DNA of 64,000 nt. Origin: Miscanthus floridulus. Taxonomy: Eukaryota > Streptophyta > Magnoliopsida > Poales > Poaceae. Both the position numbers and the translations under genes were made by a program. This document shows positions 34,297 through 46,122 of the stretch, piece after piece. A model generated the notes under the pieces. That model was not told the DNA's origin. It saw only the letters and a list, made by a program, of their open reading frames with translations, and did not search any database. Numbering within the stretch: position 1 is the stretch's first letter; every line of letters starts with the position of its first letter. The stretch spans positions 21,352,580-21,416,579 of the forward strand of contig NC_089589.1 in the NCBI RefSeq assembly GCF_019320115.1, written 5' to 3'.

Positions 34297-37200
34297 CCAA
34301 TTTACCATCTTTCATATTCCAGTTCTTACTACGGTGCTAGACCATAGCAAAGTCGTACCATCTCACGGAAACAACGATTCGTGAACCAATGTATCATAGG
34401 TTGGGACCCCGAAACACACACCTCGTTTGTACCCCAGGCACAAACAAGACCAACCCATTCCACTCCTATCATGGGGTCTAGGTCCCCGTCCAAACTTGGA
34501 CTCCAAGCCCCCACACTTCAAACCAAGTCTCAATATGGTGCTTAGACCTCCACCTTTCCCCGCATCCAATCAGTCGGTCCAGAAAGAGCCGGAACTCACG
34601 ACAAGAGCATAACGTGACTTCCCGCTGCCATAAGCAAGTATGTGCTCAGGATAATAAGTCTGTGACCTAACTACCATCCATAGCAACGGACGGTTCTCAA
34701 TCCACACGGACAGGAAAAATAGTGTTACCAAGCTAAGCCCCATGGCCGTGGGACACAGCTCGTCACACCCACCATAACCCATACCATATCCCTGCCCCGT
34801 CTCCATTTTTCTTTCATCATTTTTATCATGAGAGTAATTATAATAATCACCTATTGTGACTAACGGTAGGTTACTCATGCTATCGAAAACCTAAGCATAA
34901 CAGCTACTTGAACCTGTACTAGTAAGACTCATAGGACAGTTATATCTATGCAGGTGGTTTTCATAAGATTCCTATAACGTAAATGCACATAACATATATA
35001 TACAGTGATTATAAAAACAAGGGGTTATGTACTGGGGCTTGCCTAGGGCAGACGTAGTGTCAGCTGAGTCAGTCGTCGGTGGCTCCGAGACCTCCTCCTG
35101 CACGAGAATCTCCTCCTCATACTCCTCGATGATCTCCTCGAACTCGCAATTGTCTCTGGTCACTATCTCCACCAACTCGTTCTCTACATGCATGCGATGA
35201 TGATGCAACACTTAGCATTTAGGCAACAGCAACTCTTAAAATAAGAATACGCATACTAAGCTACTAAGCTAGCTCTAATGACCAAGGTGCTAAGCTAAGT
35301 ACCATCTTCATCAAGCAAAGTGTTGGGTTCAACTAACAAACCCTTAGCCTGGCAAATTATGGATATATCTTTATTTCTACTAGTGATTTAATGTATATTG
35401 AAACAGAGAGCATTTAAGTACCCAAATGCTTAGACTATTCTAAAGCCACAAAAATTACAGCGAGCACATAATAATACAATGAAGCTACTATAAAAATTTC
35501 AGGACTGAAGCTATCACCAATTTATCACAAAAATTCCTACAATAATTAACTTAATATTATTAAGCATTCTCAAATGATTTAATAGCTCCTAATGTCAACA
35601 CATATAAACATGAACTAAATACACCAACAGATAGAGCAAAATTTTAGGGACCTAACAAAATTTGCTTCATAATTTTTGGACACCTACATGATTTTATATT
35701 AATTACCAAAGATCAGCTCAAAAATTAAATTAGAAAACTAATTCTAATTCCTTAGGAAAACAAAAGGTGAATCTCCTACGCGGCCCACACGCGCAGCGCG
35801 CGTGACACAGCGCGCGCGAAGTGGCCTATTTCCGCGGCCCACGAGAGGCCGGCCCACGGCGGGGAATCCCGCGCGCGCTAGCGTTTATGCAAAAGAGGCC
35901 TCAAACTTCTTCCAAATCACAACTAAGTACTAACACTATTTCCCCTTCTCTCAGACCATCTCACTTAACCCCCCGATCTTTCCCTAATTTACCCACGCAC
36001 ACCCTTGGCAACTCAGTGCACAGTGGCGCAGCGAGCGGTAGCACTGGGCGCCTACCCCGGCAACCTAGGACCTGCATGGGCCCACCTGATGGGTCGATCA
36101 CCGTCTTTGATTTTGGTGGCTACGCTAAGCGGAGGCGAGGGGTGGCAGGACTCGCTGGGGAAGGCAGCAGCGGTGTGCGGCCATCCACGATGGTGACGTA
36201 GCTATTCTGGTGAGCTCGAGCGGCTAGAAGCCTAACCAGCTAACGTGCAAGCAACAGGGTTCACCGTGGACCTGGCCGAGGTGACAGTTGGAGTGGGGAT
36301 GATAGGAGGGTTGGCCATGTGCGGCCGAGCTATGCGACGGTGCACCACGGGCGGCATGGTCATGTTAGCGACACCAGGGAGGCCATAAATGTTTGGCCAA
36401 GGCATGCAGGGCGAAGAAGGGATGGAAGCGAAGCTAGCGGTGCACTCAAATTGGTTCGTGATAGACCGATGCAGGGCTGCCCTCGGCAATGGCCGAGCGC
36501 TGCCTTATCGACACGGTGGTGGGAAAACTCAAAATTGGAGCATGGCCATGCCCTCTTCAAGGCTGGGTGGGGTCGGGCAGCTAGAGGATTTAATGACGAG
36601 GCCGTGGACGCGTTGAATCGGATTGAGGTGAACTCTCCCTGGATGATTGCGAGGGCGTGGCTCTGACAGCAGAGGTGGTAGGGAGAGGGGATGGGTCCGA
36701 GCTCTAGCCGTCCTTGCCTTGGCAGCAAGCGATTGGCCGGACCCGAGGCAGCGTCTGCGCACTCGCTACGTGACAACGTGGCCAGACCACATGCACATGC
36801 GTGGAGGCAGGTGGGGGCACGGCATGCGCGGCCACAGCACCATTAAGGTGAGGCAATGGCGCAAGGCAGCCAGGTTGTCCATGTGCGCGCGATGACAAGG
36901 CGAGCAGCAGCAGCATGGCGTCACGCCGACAGTAGAACTAAACTATTAAGGTTGACACTAAACTGCCTTCACTATGCTAAGGAGGGTCTATTGAGCTGAA
37001 TTCAATTTCAAGTTCTATTTCTAAGCTATTAGAAATACTAGCTTGCAATGTTATTATTCTATAGCAAAAGTTGCATTGTCATCTACAAAGTTTGTACTTC
37101 AAACTTTATTTAGGTGTCGCACACATGTTCTATAGTATTTTTGCTCAATAAAAATTGGTTTTCAACCCTACTTGACATAACATGAGCTATTGAATCAATT

Positions 37201-37340
37201 TTTTTATTTAACATTTTTATTGGTCATTTTAGGTTACAAGAAATTTATCTACACATTCTATCACATGCATTATCACATTAACATGATGCTCATGACATGG
37301 TTTAGTAGTTTGTTTAGGGCGTAACATCGAGGGTGTTACA
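34297..37340 (-). repeat. 5' LTR of the outer element, about 3.0 kb
   Basis: Homologous to 7583-11034, with a large gap relative to that copy around 36890-36940. It ends GGGTGTTACA at 37340, followed by TCTGT (target duplication). Confidence 0.75.
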
Positions 37341-37573
37341 TCTGTGGTACCGACGTCCTAGGTTTCCATCACTCCACGAAATCCACCGAGGCGTCTTCAA
37401 GCCGTAGCGACACAAAAGTGGTGGCTGGTATGCGTAGGGGTGGTTCTCGACACGCATGGGATGGGCAGCCCCCTCCTGTTGTAGCCTCCTTTGCTGGAAG
37501 CCAGTGTTCTTCTCGCGACGACACCCTAGGATGGTGCCGACTACTGGGAGGAGTTGGAGCTAGATGCAGCCAT
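37341..37573 (-). pseudogene. GRF zinc-finger protein gene, 5' part
   Basis: On the minus strand an ATG at 37573 begins MAASSSNSSQ, followed by two in-frame TAG codons and a frameshift. Near the insertion site the frame reads PLLCRYGLKTPRWISWSDG, then NLGRRYHRC. This matches the first half of a GRF zinc finger (C-x-x-G ... S-W-T/S-D-x-N-x-G-R-R-Y-x-x-C). The second half is at 6555-6905. The insertion lies immediately at the codon for the last of these Cys residues. Confidence 0.65.
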
Positions 37574-37934
37574 GGAGCAGTCGGGGTTCAAAGTGTTGCA
37601 CACTCTGAGTGAAGAGGTCTTTTGTCTACGCTTTTGCCTCTTGCCATGGTGCCAAAATGTCCTTCAAAACCCTTGCACTCCTGCCAAGATGAAATGTTGT
37701 GTCACCGCCGGTTCAGGGTACTATCCGCCTGTAAAAGAAGGCCTATTTTGGATCCTCTGTGCTTACATAGAGGTGTACACGTGGACCACAATCAAGACCA
37801 ATTGATTCAATTAACAGTTCAACTGAAGTAATACTTCAACAATTATGCAGTACTCATACATACTAATCCAGAGGTTTCATCAGTACATATAAACTTCATT
37901 AACATAAAAGTTTCACAAATTCTAAGACTTAATG
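37574..37934. other. Intergenic, no gene seen
   Basis: Presumed 5' flank of the GRF pseudogene. No supportable frame or repeat. Confidence 0.4.
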
Positions 37935-38296
37935 TCAGATGGGTAGGCAGTTGCTAAGGTACTCAATTGGTTGATGCGGTCCCGAAAGCCAGAGGTAGCG
38001 AACCGTAGCGAAGATGACAACATCTCCTTCCATAGACACATTGTAACTATAAGGTATGTCTACTTCCTGTCTAGTCCTGCAAAGCAGAAAAATCCCTCCA
38101 CAAACAGGGTCTTGAACGATCCTTGTCAAATTTTGTGGTCCAAGGAGGTGACGAACAACGGCTTCAACAATCAACAGTCGGTCTGGGTGAATGCTCTGTC
38201 CCCAAGTAGCAAACAATATCATCCGGGGTCCTGGTGGCACCCCTAGCCACCAAAAGGCTAGGTTGCTCGCATTGTAATGGCTTCTTCCAAAGTAAG
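37935..38296 (-). other. Unrecognised ORF remnant cut by the Tat element
   Basis: About 119 codons are open from the insertion point to a stop at 37935. The sequence looks protein-like (WLGVPPGPRMILFATWGQSI, VRHLLGPQNLTRIVQDPVCG, DVVIFATVRYLWL). The frame is open into the LTR only by chance. The DNA on the other side (53640 onward) does not continue it in frame. It may be the last exon of a degenerate host gene, or of a TE. No family recognised. Confidence 0.3.
38292..38296. other. Target-site duplication GTAAG, left
   Basis: GTAAG directly left of the LTR at 38297. It is identical to 53635-53639. Confidence 0.9.
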
Positions 38297-39158
38297 TGTT
38301 GATGCAAAAGTGGATCTGCAAACACAAAGGGCTAATACCCGAATCGATATCCAAAGCGTGCCAGTCGATTTGACCTGTTAATCGACAAGGATGAAGATAC
38401 GAACACTTTAGTCCTGACAACAGCGATACGCCCGGAAGTCACGGCCAAGAGGTGCTCACGCGGAACTCGAGAATCGCCGAAGGTCGCACTGAAACGATGC
38501 AGCTCGCCGATTCAATGAGAACTCGTAAAAAAGAAAAAGTATGCAAATTGACGAAGTCGCCGAAAAGTAAGTAGATGCAAATAGGAGTAAAAGTTGGTTT
38601 TGATGTTGATTGATATATCTTACATTGCCCCTTACTCCATATTTATACCCTGATCTAAAGAGACACAACCAAACACAACTAGGACACCAATCCCATATCT
38701 AAGGAAACACGTGACTCTTACATGAATCATACTCTAACTAATATAGAAAAGGAAATCAACTTCTATCTATTTCCCTGTCCGCCTCAATTACGATGGAAAC
38801 CTCACTGTCCTCCTTCCCATCGGCATACTCCCTATTTCATCGGCAGTAGTCTTCAAGCCTTCCTTCTTCAGCATATTCCCTGTTTCATCGGCAGTAGTCT
38901 TCCAGCCTTCCTTCATCGGCACATTCCCTATTTCATCGGCAGTAGTCTTCCAGCCTCCCTTCATCGGCATTGACAACAACACCTCCAACCTCATCGGCAA
39001 CGTCCGAGTCCAAATCAACTTCTCCATCGACCATCACCAGCTATCGGCAACCATCTTTACAAGCTGGCTTTCATCGGTTATCAAAGTATTCAATAACTTT
39101 CCCCTTGCCGATTAGTCCACTCTGATTATTTTGACACGTGCAAAAAACGGTGTCAACA
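38297..39158 (-). repeat. 3' LTR of the Tat element, 862 bp
   Basis: On the minus strand it starts TGTTGACACCG and ends TTTGCATCAACA. A TATA box (GGGTATAAATATGG) is at 38637-38650. About 38815-38985 holds three to four units of a roughly 57-bp repeat built on TTTCATCGGCAGTAGTCTTC. Confidence 0.95.
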
Positions 39159-39177
39159 CATGCCCCCCAATTTCGGA
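39159..39177 (-). other. Polypurine tract of the Tat element
   Basis: On the minus strand the purine-rich AAATTGGGGGGCATG directly precedes the 3' LTR start. Confidence 0.8.
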
Positions 39178-39588
39178 GTATAAAACCATTAATGCTCCGA
39201 AATTTACTCCAGATAACGCTTGCCTTCGCCCGATTACCGTAACTCATTCTCCAAGCCAAAACTTGATTTGTTATCAAATCCAATCAAATCTAATCTTGAT
39301 TCACGCACTTCAGTAAATATCGCACAATCGCCAACCACTCTTGCCCTGATTATGGTTAAGATACCAAAGCAATAACCCATCGGCAAGATCTTAACATGAT
39401 AATGCTGCCATTTTCAGAATTAAAATATCCTGTATCAATATCCCTTCCAAGTCATGATTATTTGTCATCAACTCATCCGTACAATCCCCTGATTATCGTG
39501 CGAACAGTTACCATATCCTTCTGAACCGTCTCGACCTATATGCGCGCGATATAGAGATAAGTCCAAAATACCCTTACTCCGGGCGGCT

Positions 39589-39596
39589 TATAAATA
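39589..39596 (+). promoter_or_regulatory. TATA box of the antisense gene
   Basis: TATAAATA, 144-151 bases upstream of the ATG at 39740, followed by a pyrimidine-rich stretch suitable for transcription start near 39620. It is distinct from the LTR promoter and points the opposite way. Confidence 0.65.
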
Positions 39597-39739
39597 GATT
39601 TCTCCGGAACCCTCATTTTCTACTTTCAGCCTCCAATCCTTGGCATTTTCTCTCTCCGGCGGCGACTCCGACGAACAACCGCGCGACCTCAACCAAGGAG
39701 AACCCTTCTCCGGCGCTAACTTCAAGTTTCCTCAGGACC

Positions 39740-42700
39740 ATGGCCATCAACTTCGACGTCCCCGCGGTTCGCTCCACTTCCATTACCCTTTACTTTAATC
39801 TTTTTCGCAAATTCATTCAGTCGGTGATTTTTCCTTTCTTCTGTTCTCTGGATTCTATAACCTTAGGAACTGCGCAACAAATTAATTATCCCAACCGATC
39901 AACCGCACGTCCAATGCCTCGGTCCAATGGGCAACCCAGATCCAACCGATCTGATCAATGCAGAGGTTAACAGAATCCCCTTTAGAGCCCAAAATTTTTC
40001 TCTGAATTTGTGGAAAGACACATTCCGATCTTGGCCCAAAACCACCAAGGGGTGGAAAGATTGGTACTTGAGAGTTAATAGATCGATGCAAGTACACTGG
40101 GCAGAACGAAGATTAGACCAATGCATTAGGCTATCTATTGCCGATATGCAGAAAAATGAATCAATGATGATTGCAGCTGCTTATTTCTGGTCAGACACGA
40201 CCAATACTTTTATGTTTGGACATGGCCCAGCCACTCCTACCCTTGCCGATATCCATATGCTTACTGGCTTGGACATCTCAACTGCCGATGAAGGCTCCAT
40301 CTATGGTAGAAAGCCTGAATACAGGGTAAATACCCGCAACATCGGCGGTTGGACAGGATACATTCAAGAATACCAGAAGACCGGGACAGTTAACCAGAGG
40401 GAACATGCCACGTTCCTGAATATGTGGTTGGAAAAATTCATCTTCTGTGGTCGATCAGTAGGACCAACCAACGCCTTCCTCCCTGCAGCTGAACTTTTGG
40501 CTAATGGAGTAAGGTTTCCTCTTGGCCGATACCTTCTGAGCTCCATTTATCATCTTCTTCATCAAGTGTCTCAGAAACTCTTGCTCGGCGAACCCATCGG
40601 CAATCTGGGAGGCCCGTGGTGGTTTATCAACATGTGGCTGAATGCCCATATGCACAAACGTTTGCAATGGGACTTCTTTGCTCAACAATTCCCACGAGAA
40701 ATTGCTGAAGACTATGTGCTTGGGGATGATGAATCGGCAACACGCTCACCCCTCAATTTTGGTGAAGCCATAATTGTCCTTCCTGGAACAGAAGCCAACG
40801 AAGACCAAATCGGCAGATTCTTTCAAAGCTTCTACAATGGTCTTTCTCGTGATCATAGGGCCTGGGTGCCTTATATTGACGAAGACAACAGATTCCCCCT
40901 TCTTTTCAACTTTGCCGATAACACTCTGAATCAAGATAATGAGCTCATGATGGCTATCATTACTCCCAGGGCAATTCCAGTAAACACATTCGGCAGCGGG
41001 AAAAACACCAACATTACTTATGAATTTTACAACCCATCGGCAGTTTCCCGCCAATTGGCTTTTGGGCAATTGCCAATCAAACTCTGCCTTGCCGATGTGA
41101 TCAAACCCAGGGAAACATTCACCTGCGGAACAGATTGGAACAAGGTAGTACAACTCTCCCCCGATGCCGATACTACAGATGTTGATATATCCACCTGGAC
41201 ACCAATATCTTTCATCACCGAGTCATATAAGCAATGGTGGCAAGAGTGGAAAGAACAACTGTTCGCAACTTCTGCTCACACATATCGGCACATGATCGAC
41301 CCTGAATACGCCATCCCTGACGACGCGGTAAGTTTCCTTTAACTCCCTTCTGCTTTTCCCTTCATATATCAGTAACCGATTCTCTTGTAACAGGTTAACA
41401 ACCCAGCACCATCGGTGAGCAAAAGTGGGAAACCCTTCAATCTCCGGCCTATTTTCCCAACATCGCTGATCGGCTACAACGCTCCCACCTTAGCCGCTTT
41501 GACCCACCAGAAGATTCGTACCAAGACCATCACTTCCAAGTCCAAATTGGCTACATCCAGGGCTACTCCATCGGCTGCTGCTACAACCTTGGTCAAAGCA
41601 TTTAAGGTAACAACCTCGTTTATTTTTACTTATGCCGATCACAAACTGTATTAACCTTAATCATCAGGGGGTAAGAGCTACTACTGGATCGTCATCGGCA
41701 ATTCCGCCGATATCAAGCACCACTTCCTTCGATGAACCTTCAGAGGTAGCTTCTTGACTTTACATTTTACTTGTTAAATATCATCTCTTATACTTGTTTT
41801 GCAGCAACAATTGGGTACATCGGCAAACGTACCAGATGTCCAAGCTTCACAACCAACAAGTGTCGATGCCCCCCAGCCCATCGTTGCCGATGCCCAAGCA
41901 AAACGCAAAGCTTCAACAGATACTGAAGCACAGCCAAAACGACAAAGGTCTATGCCGATCCCTACATCTGCCCCAATGTCATCGGCCGTCATACCTCAAG
42001 AGCCCACCATCGATGAAGTCACAGAGGATATCCCATCGGCAAGCTCAGCCGATCCCCCACACGGCATACTCCAGGTTGCTTCCTCCAGTCAAGCACAAGA
42101 AATTGCCTTGAAACAGGTAAACCGATCAGCCTAGTTGATTTACAATACTCATACTTACCCCTAACTGATCTCCCTCTCTCTCTCTCAGGAACAAGACTCC
42201 CCGAACAGCCTATTTTCCTTTGCCATTGATATTTCTGACGACGATGGAGAGGAGACAAGTTCTTCCCTTGCACTGGGAACAATATCGGCAGAGACTAAAT
42301 CCAAGTTGGAAACCCTCCTGAACTTGCTACAACAAGGTACCGCCCAACTGGTAGATGATTCGGACCCCGCAAAGGCAATCTTCAAAACAATTCGGGGCCA
42401 GGTCCCTGCCGATGTTGAAGAAGTACTCTTCCCAGCAGCTCACCTGGAAAGCCGCCAACTGCAATATCAACGGGCCGCTCAGCGCATTGCCGATAGAGCA
42501 GCTCAGGCTCAACTCAAAGAAGAGATGCTACAACTGAAACAGATTGCCGATGAGAAGCACAAGGGCATCGGCAACTTGCAGACTTCGGGCGCTGAACTTA
42601 AGCAGAAAATCTTAGATTTATCAGCAAGGAAGATGGCTCTATTGGCTGAACTGAAAGAAGTTGAGGCAGCCTTAACTCATGCCCAACAAGAAGAAAGCCA

Positions 42701-42884
42701 GCTACCCGATGCCATCAAGACCCTTCAGCAAGAAAGAGATATCCAAGCTCGCAAGGCTTTAGCCATGAAGAAAAAACTCAAGCCTGTGGAGGGTACCGCC
42801 GATGACGATATTAAGGAAATGGAGGAAGCCGACCAGATTCGCCTGCGTGCGATATTAGCTATCCAATCCTTGTTGAACGTGTAA
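39740..42884 (+). CDS. Antisense gene of the Tat element: plant-mobile-domain-like protein, six exons
   Basis: Exons 39740-39766, 39867-41327, 41394-41606, 41668-41745, 41805-42116 and 42189-42884. All five introns are GT...AG and phase 0, and the joined frame is open for 928 residues. Exon 2 (residues 10-496) resembles the plant mobile domain (PF10536 type): DTFRSWPKTTKGWKDWYLRV, HGPATPTLADIHMLTGLDIS, FLNMWLEKFIFCGRS, LNAHMHKRLQWDF. Host plant-mobile-domain proteins such as MAIN and MAIL1 are nuclear and linked to silencing of repeats. Exon 5 has a bipartite basic signal (KRKAS...PKRQR). Exon 6 is a coiled coil (about residues 760-900). The gene ends 31 bases from the convergent pol stop. 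Start chosen as the ATG whose tiny exon splices in frame. Role in the element is unknown. Confidence 0.8.
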
Positions 42885-42914
42885 TCTTATTTATTGTATC
42901 GGCACTTTATACTT

Positions 42915-45900
42915 TTATGCATCTACCCAGATACTAGGGTAATATTTCTTTAAATATTTTCCATTTATCGCTCTGGGAAACACAACCCCTTCGAGGGTTT
43001 CTAAAATATATGCATTACCAGGAACAGACTGATTTATCCGATATGGACCTTCCCAATTAGGAGACCACTTTCCAAACTTTGAACTCTTAGTCCCAATCGG
43101 TAAAATCAATTTCCAGACCAGATCTCCATCGGCAAACTCTTTTACTTTCACCTTCTTGTTATACCATCTAGCTACTCTTTTCTTATTTTCTTCGATACTA
43201 ACTAAAGCCCTTAACCGATGACCCGCCACATCTTCCAACTCATCCTTCATAAGAGTATTATAATCATCGGCTGTCAGCTGATCTTGAGAACGTATTCGTC
43301 TAGAGCCAACCTTAATTTCCCAAGGTAATACTGCATCGTGTCCATATACTAACTGATAAGGCGTTACTTTGGTTGCACCATGACATGACATCCGATATGA
43401 CCACAAGGCTTCATTTAATACTGTATGCCACCTCCTAGGATTTTCTTCAATTTTGCGCTTAATGAGTTTGATGATCCCTTTGTTAGAAGCCTCAGCTTGA
43501 CCATTAGCTTGAGCATAATATGGAGAAGAATTTAAAATTTTAATTCCCATACCTACAGCAAACTCATCAAATTCTCCTGATGTAAACATAGTGCCCTGAT
43601 CGGTAGTGATAGTCTGAGGAATACCAAATCGGTAAACAATATGCTCTTTCACAAAATCAATCATATTGACCGATGTCACCTTTTTTAAAGGAATTGCCTC
43701 AACCCACTTTGTAAAATAATCGGTAGCAACCAGGATAAATTTATGTCCTTTACTCGATGGCGGATAAATCTGACCAATGAGATCAATAGCCCATCCCCGG
43801 AACGGCCACGGTTTGATTATAGGATTCATAGCCGATGCAGGCGCTCTTTGAATATTACCAAACTTTTGACACTCCTGGCATCCTTTAAAATACTTAAAAC
43901 AATCTTCAAGAATAGTCGGCCAATAGTATCCATTCCTTCTGATCATCCATTTCATCTTGAAAGCCGATTGATGTGCCCCACATACTCCTTCATGAATTTC
44001 ACCCATCAAGCTTTTCGATTCATCATTGCTAACACATCTAAGTAAAACTCCATCTATAGTTCGATAATATAATTCATCATCGAGGAGCACATATTTGGTA
44101 GCTTGGAACCTTATACGTCTCTCAACCTTTCTATGTGGATCCTTTAAATAATCGACAATCTCTTTCCTCCAGTCATCGGTATCAACTGCCGATGTTAGCA
44201 CTTCCTGAATAGGCTGATACCCTGAAGCATGCTGAGCTAGTCGATTAGCTTCCTCATTATGCAATCGAGAGATATGTTCAAGACGAAAACCTCTAAATCC
44301 TTTCAACAATTGCAAACATCTTTCATAATACGAAATCAAGGCTTCACTTCGGCATTCATAACTTCCAGTCAATTGATTTATAACTAGCATAGAATCACCA
44401 AAAACTTCAACAACATCGGCACGTATTTCCTTCAGCAATTCTAACCCTTTTATCAAGGCTTGATATTCAGCTTGATTGTTTGTTGCTGTAGCAACAATCG
44501 GCAATGAAAACTCATACTTCCTCCCTAGAGGTGAAATTAACACAATGCCAATACCTGCTCCTTCACCACATGTGGACCCATCGAAGAAAAGTGTCCAGGG
44601 AGCAATCCCCAGAAAGTCCACTGTATTACAATGCTGAGTGACAAAATCAGCCATCACTTGCCCTTTAACTGCCTTAGTTGATTCGTAACGTAGTTCAAAT
44701 TCTGATAATGCCAAAATCCATTTGCCGATTCTACCACTTAGCATCGGCATCGACAGCATATACTTGACCACATCGTCTTTGCATATGACCGTACATTCGG
44801 CAGTTAACAAATAATGCCTTAATTTGACACAAGAAAAGTATAAACACAGACACAATTTTTCGATGGCCGAATACCTCGTCTCAGCATCCACTAACCTTCT
44901 GCTCAAATAATAAATAACACGTTCTTTCCCTTCAAATTCTTGAATAAGAGCTGAACCGATAACTGTATCATCAGTTGACAAATATAACCTGAAAGGCTTC
45001 CCATGTTGGGGTGGAACTAACACTGGAGGATTTGATAAATATTTCTTAATTTCATCAAGGGCTAATTGCTGTTCAACTCCCCATACGAATTCCTGATCAG
45101 CTTTTAATTTAAGTAGTGGACTGAAAGCCTTGATCTTACCCGACAGATTAGATATGAATCTTCTAATGAAATTAATCTTACCGATCAAAGATTGCAATTC
45201 AGTCTTATTAGCAGGAGCAATCACCTTGTTAATTGCATCAATAGACTTCCTACTGATTTCAATGCCTCGCTGATGCACCATAAAACCCAAGAATTGTCCT
45301 GCCGATACACCAAATGCACATTTATTAGGATTCATCTTCAATCCATGCTTCCTTGTGCACTCCAGTATCTTTCGCAGATCGGCTAAATGCGCTGTGATAT
45401 CTCCAGACTTAATCACTACATCATCAATGTAGATCTCCACTAATGTGCCGATGTATTCATGAAAAATAAAGTTCATAGCTCTTTGATAAGTAGCACCGGC
45501 ATTTTTCAAACCAAACGTCATGACTATCCACTCGAACAACCCCACATGACCTGGACATCTGAAAGCAGTCTTGGGAATATCTTCCTCAGCCATGAATATT
45601 TGATTGTAACCTGCATTACCATCCATGAAGCTGATAATTTGATGTCCAGCAGCAGCATCAATCAACAAATCAGCAATCGGCATTGGATAGCCATCCATTG
45701 GTGTGGCTTTGTTGAGATTCCTGAAATCAATACAAACACGAAGTTTTCCATTTTTCTTATAAACAGGAACCACATTAGAGATCCACTCTGCGTATCGATA
45801 TTGCCGAATAAACTTTGCTTCGATTAATTTAGTTATTTCGGCCTTAATGTCAGGAAGTACATTAGGGTTGCATCGGCGCGCTGGCTGCTGATGTGGCCGA

Positions 45901-46122
45901 AATCCAGATTTGATAGGTAACCGATGTTCAACTATCGATCGGTCTAATCCAGGCATCTCAGTATAATCCCAAGCAAAACAATCTTTATATTCTTTTAACA
46001 AATCTGTTACTCGCTGCTTACACTTGGAATCTAACTTAGCACTAATAAAAGTAGGTCTTGACCTATCACCATCACCAATATCTACTTCTACTAAATCATC
46101 TGCCGATGTGAACCCTTGACCT
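42915..46122 (-). pseudogene. pol, duplicated copy 1: RT, RNase H, aRNase H, complete integrase; no start
   Basis: Open from the duplication junction to the natural stop at 42915. No ATG is available upstream, because the junction puts it out of frame with copy 2. Counting from the TTG at 46001, motifs are: RT Y-I-D-D at residues 191-194; RNase H about 330-450; archaeal-type RNase H from about 468 (LFFDGST, NNQAEYQAL, FGDSMLVINQ); integrase H670/H677/C708/C711 and D761, D801, E837; then a C-terminal tail (WEGPYRINQ) unique to this copy. All catalytic residues are present. Only the fusion to gag/protease is lost. Confidence 0.85.
43212..46122. repeat. 2911-bp tandem duplication, unit 1
   Basis: Direct repeat of 46123-49033. 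The left junction is CCCT|TAACCGATGACCCGCC. The unit is nearly base-identical to unit 2. Confidence 0.95.

Larger units (their letters stand above)
6983..37340 (-). mobile_element. Outer Ty3/gypsy retrotransposon (old), host of nested insertions
   Basis: A minus-strand element with a 5' LTR at 34297-37340, decayed gag-pol at 29541-33788, a polypurine tract at 11035-11051 and a 3' LTR at 6983-11034. The flanking five bases are TCTAT (6978-6982) and TCTGT (37341-37345), a target duplication with one transition. LTR termini on the minus strand are TGTAACACC and CTACCACA. A test segment of about 200 bp (8700-8905 against 35418-35620) differs at roughly 7% of positions, so the insertion is old. 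The integrase C-terminus is interrupted at 29540/29541 by the next element. Pol resembles grass chromovirus-type (Retrosat/Tekay-like) elements; the lineage is an inference. Confidence 0.75.

Noticed and set aside
37935..38420. 161-codon minus-strand frame spanning the LTR edge
   Set aside because: The first 42 codons are LTR sequence, read also at the right-hand LTR (52642-52896). Only the part left of 38296 is unique, and the fusion is accidental.
43743..45827. 100-, 64- and 122-codon plus-strand frames, each occurring twice 2911 bp apart
   Set aside because: They are antisense shadows of pol, duplicated with it. They have no splice or promoter context, unlike the antisense gene at 39740.
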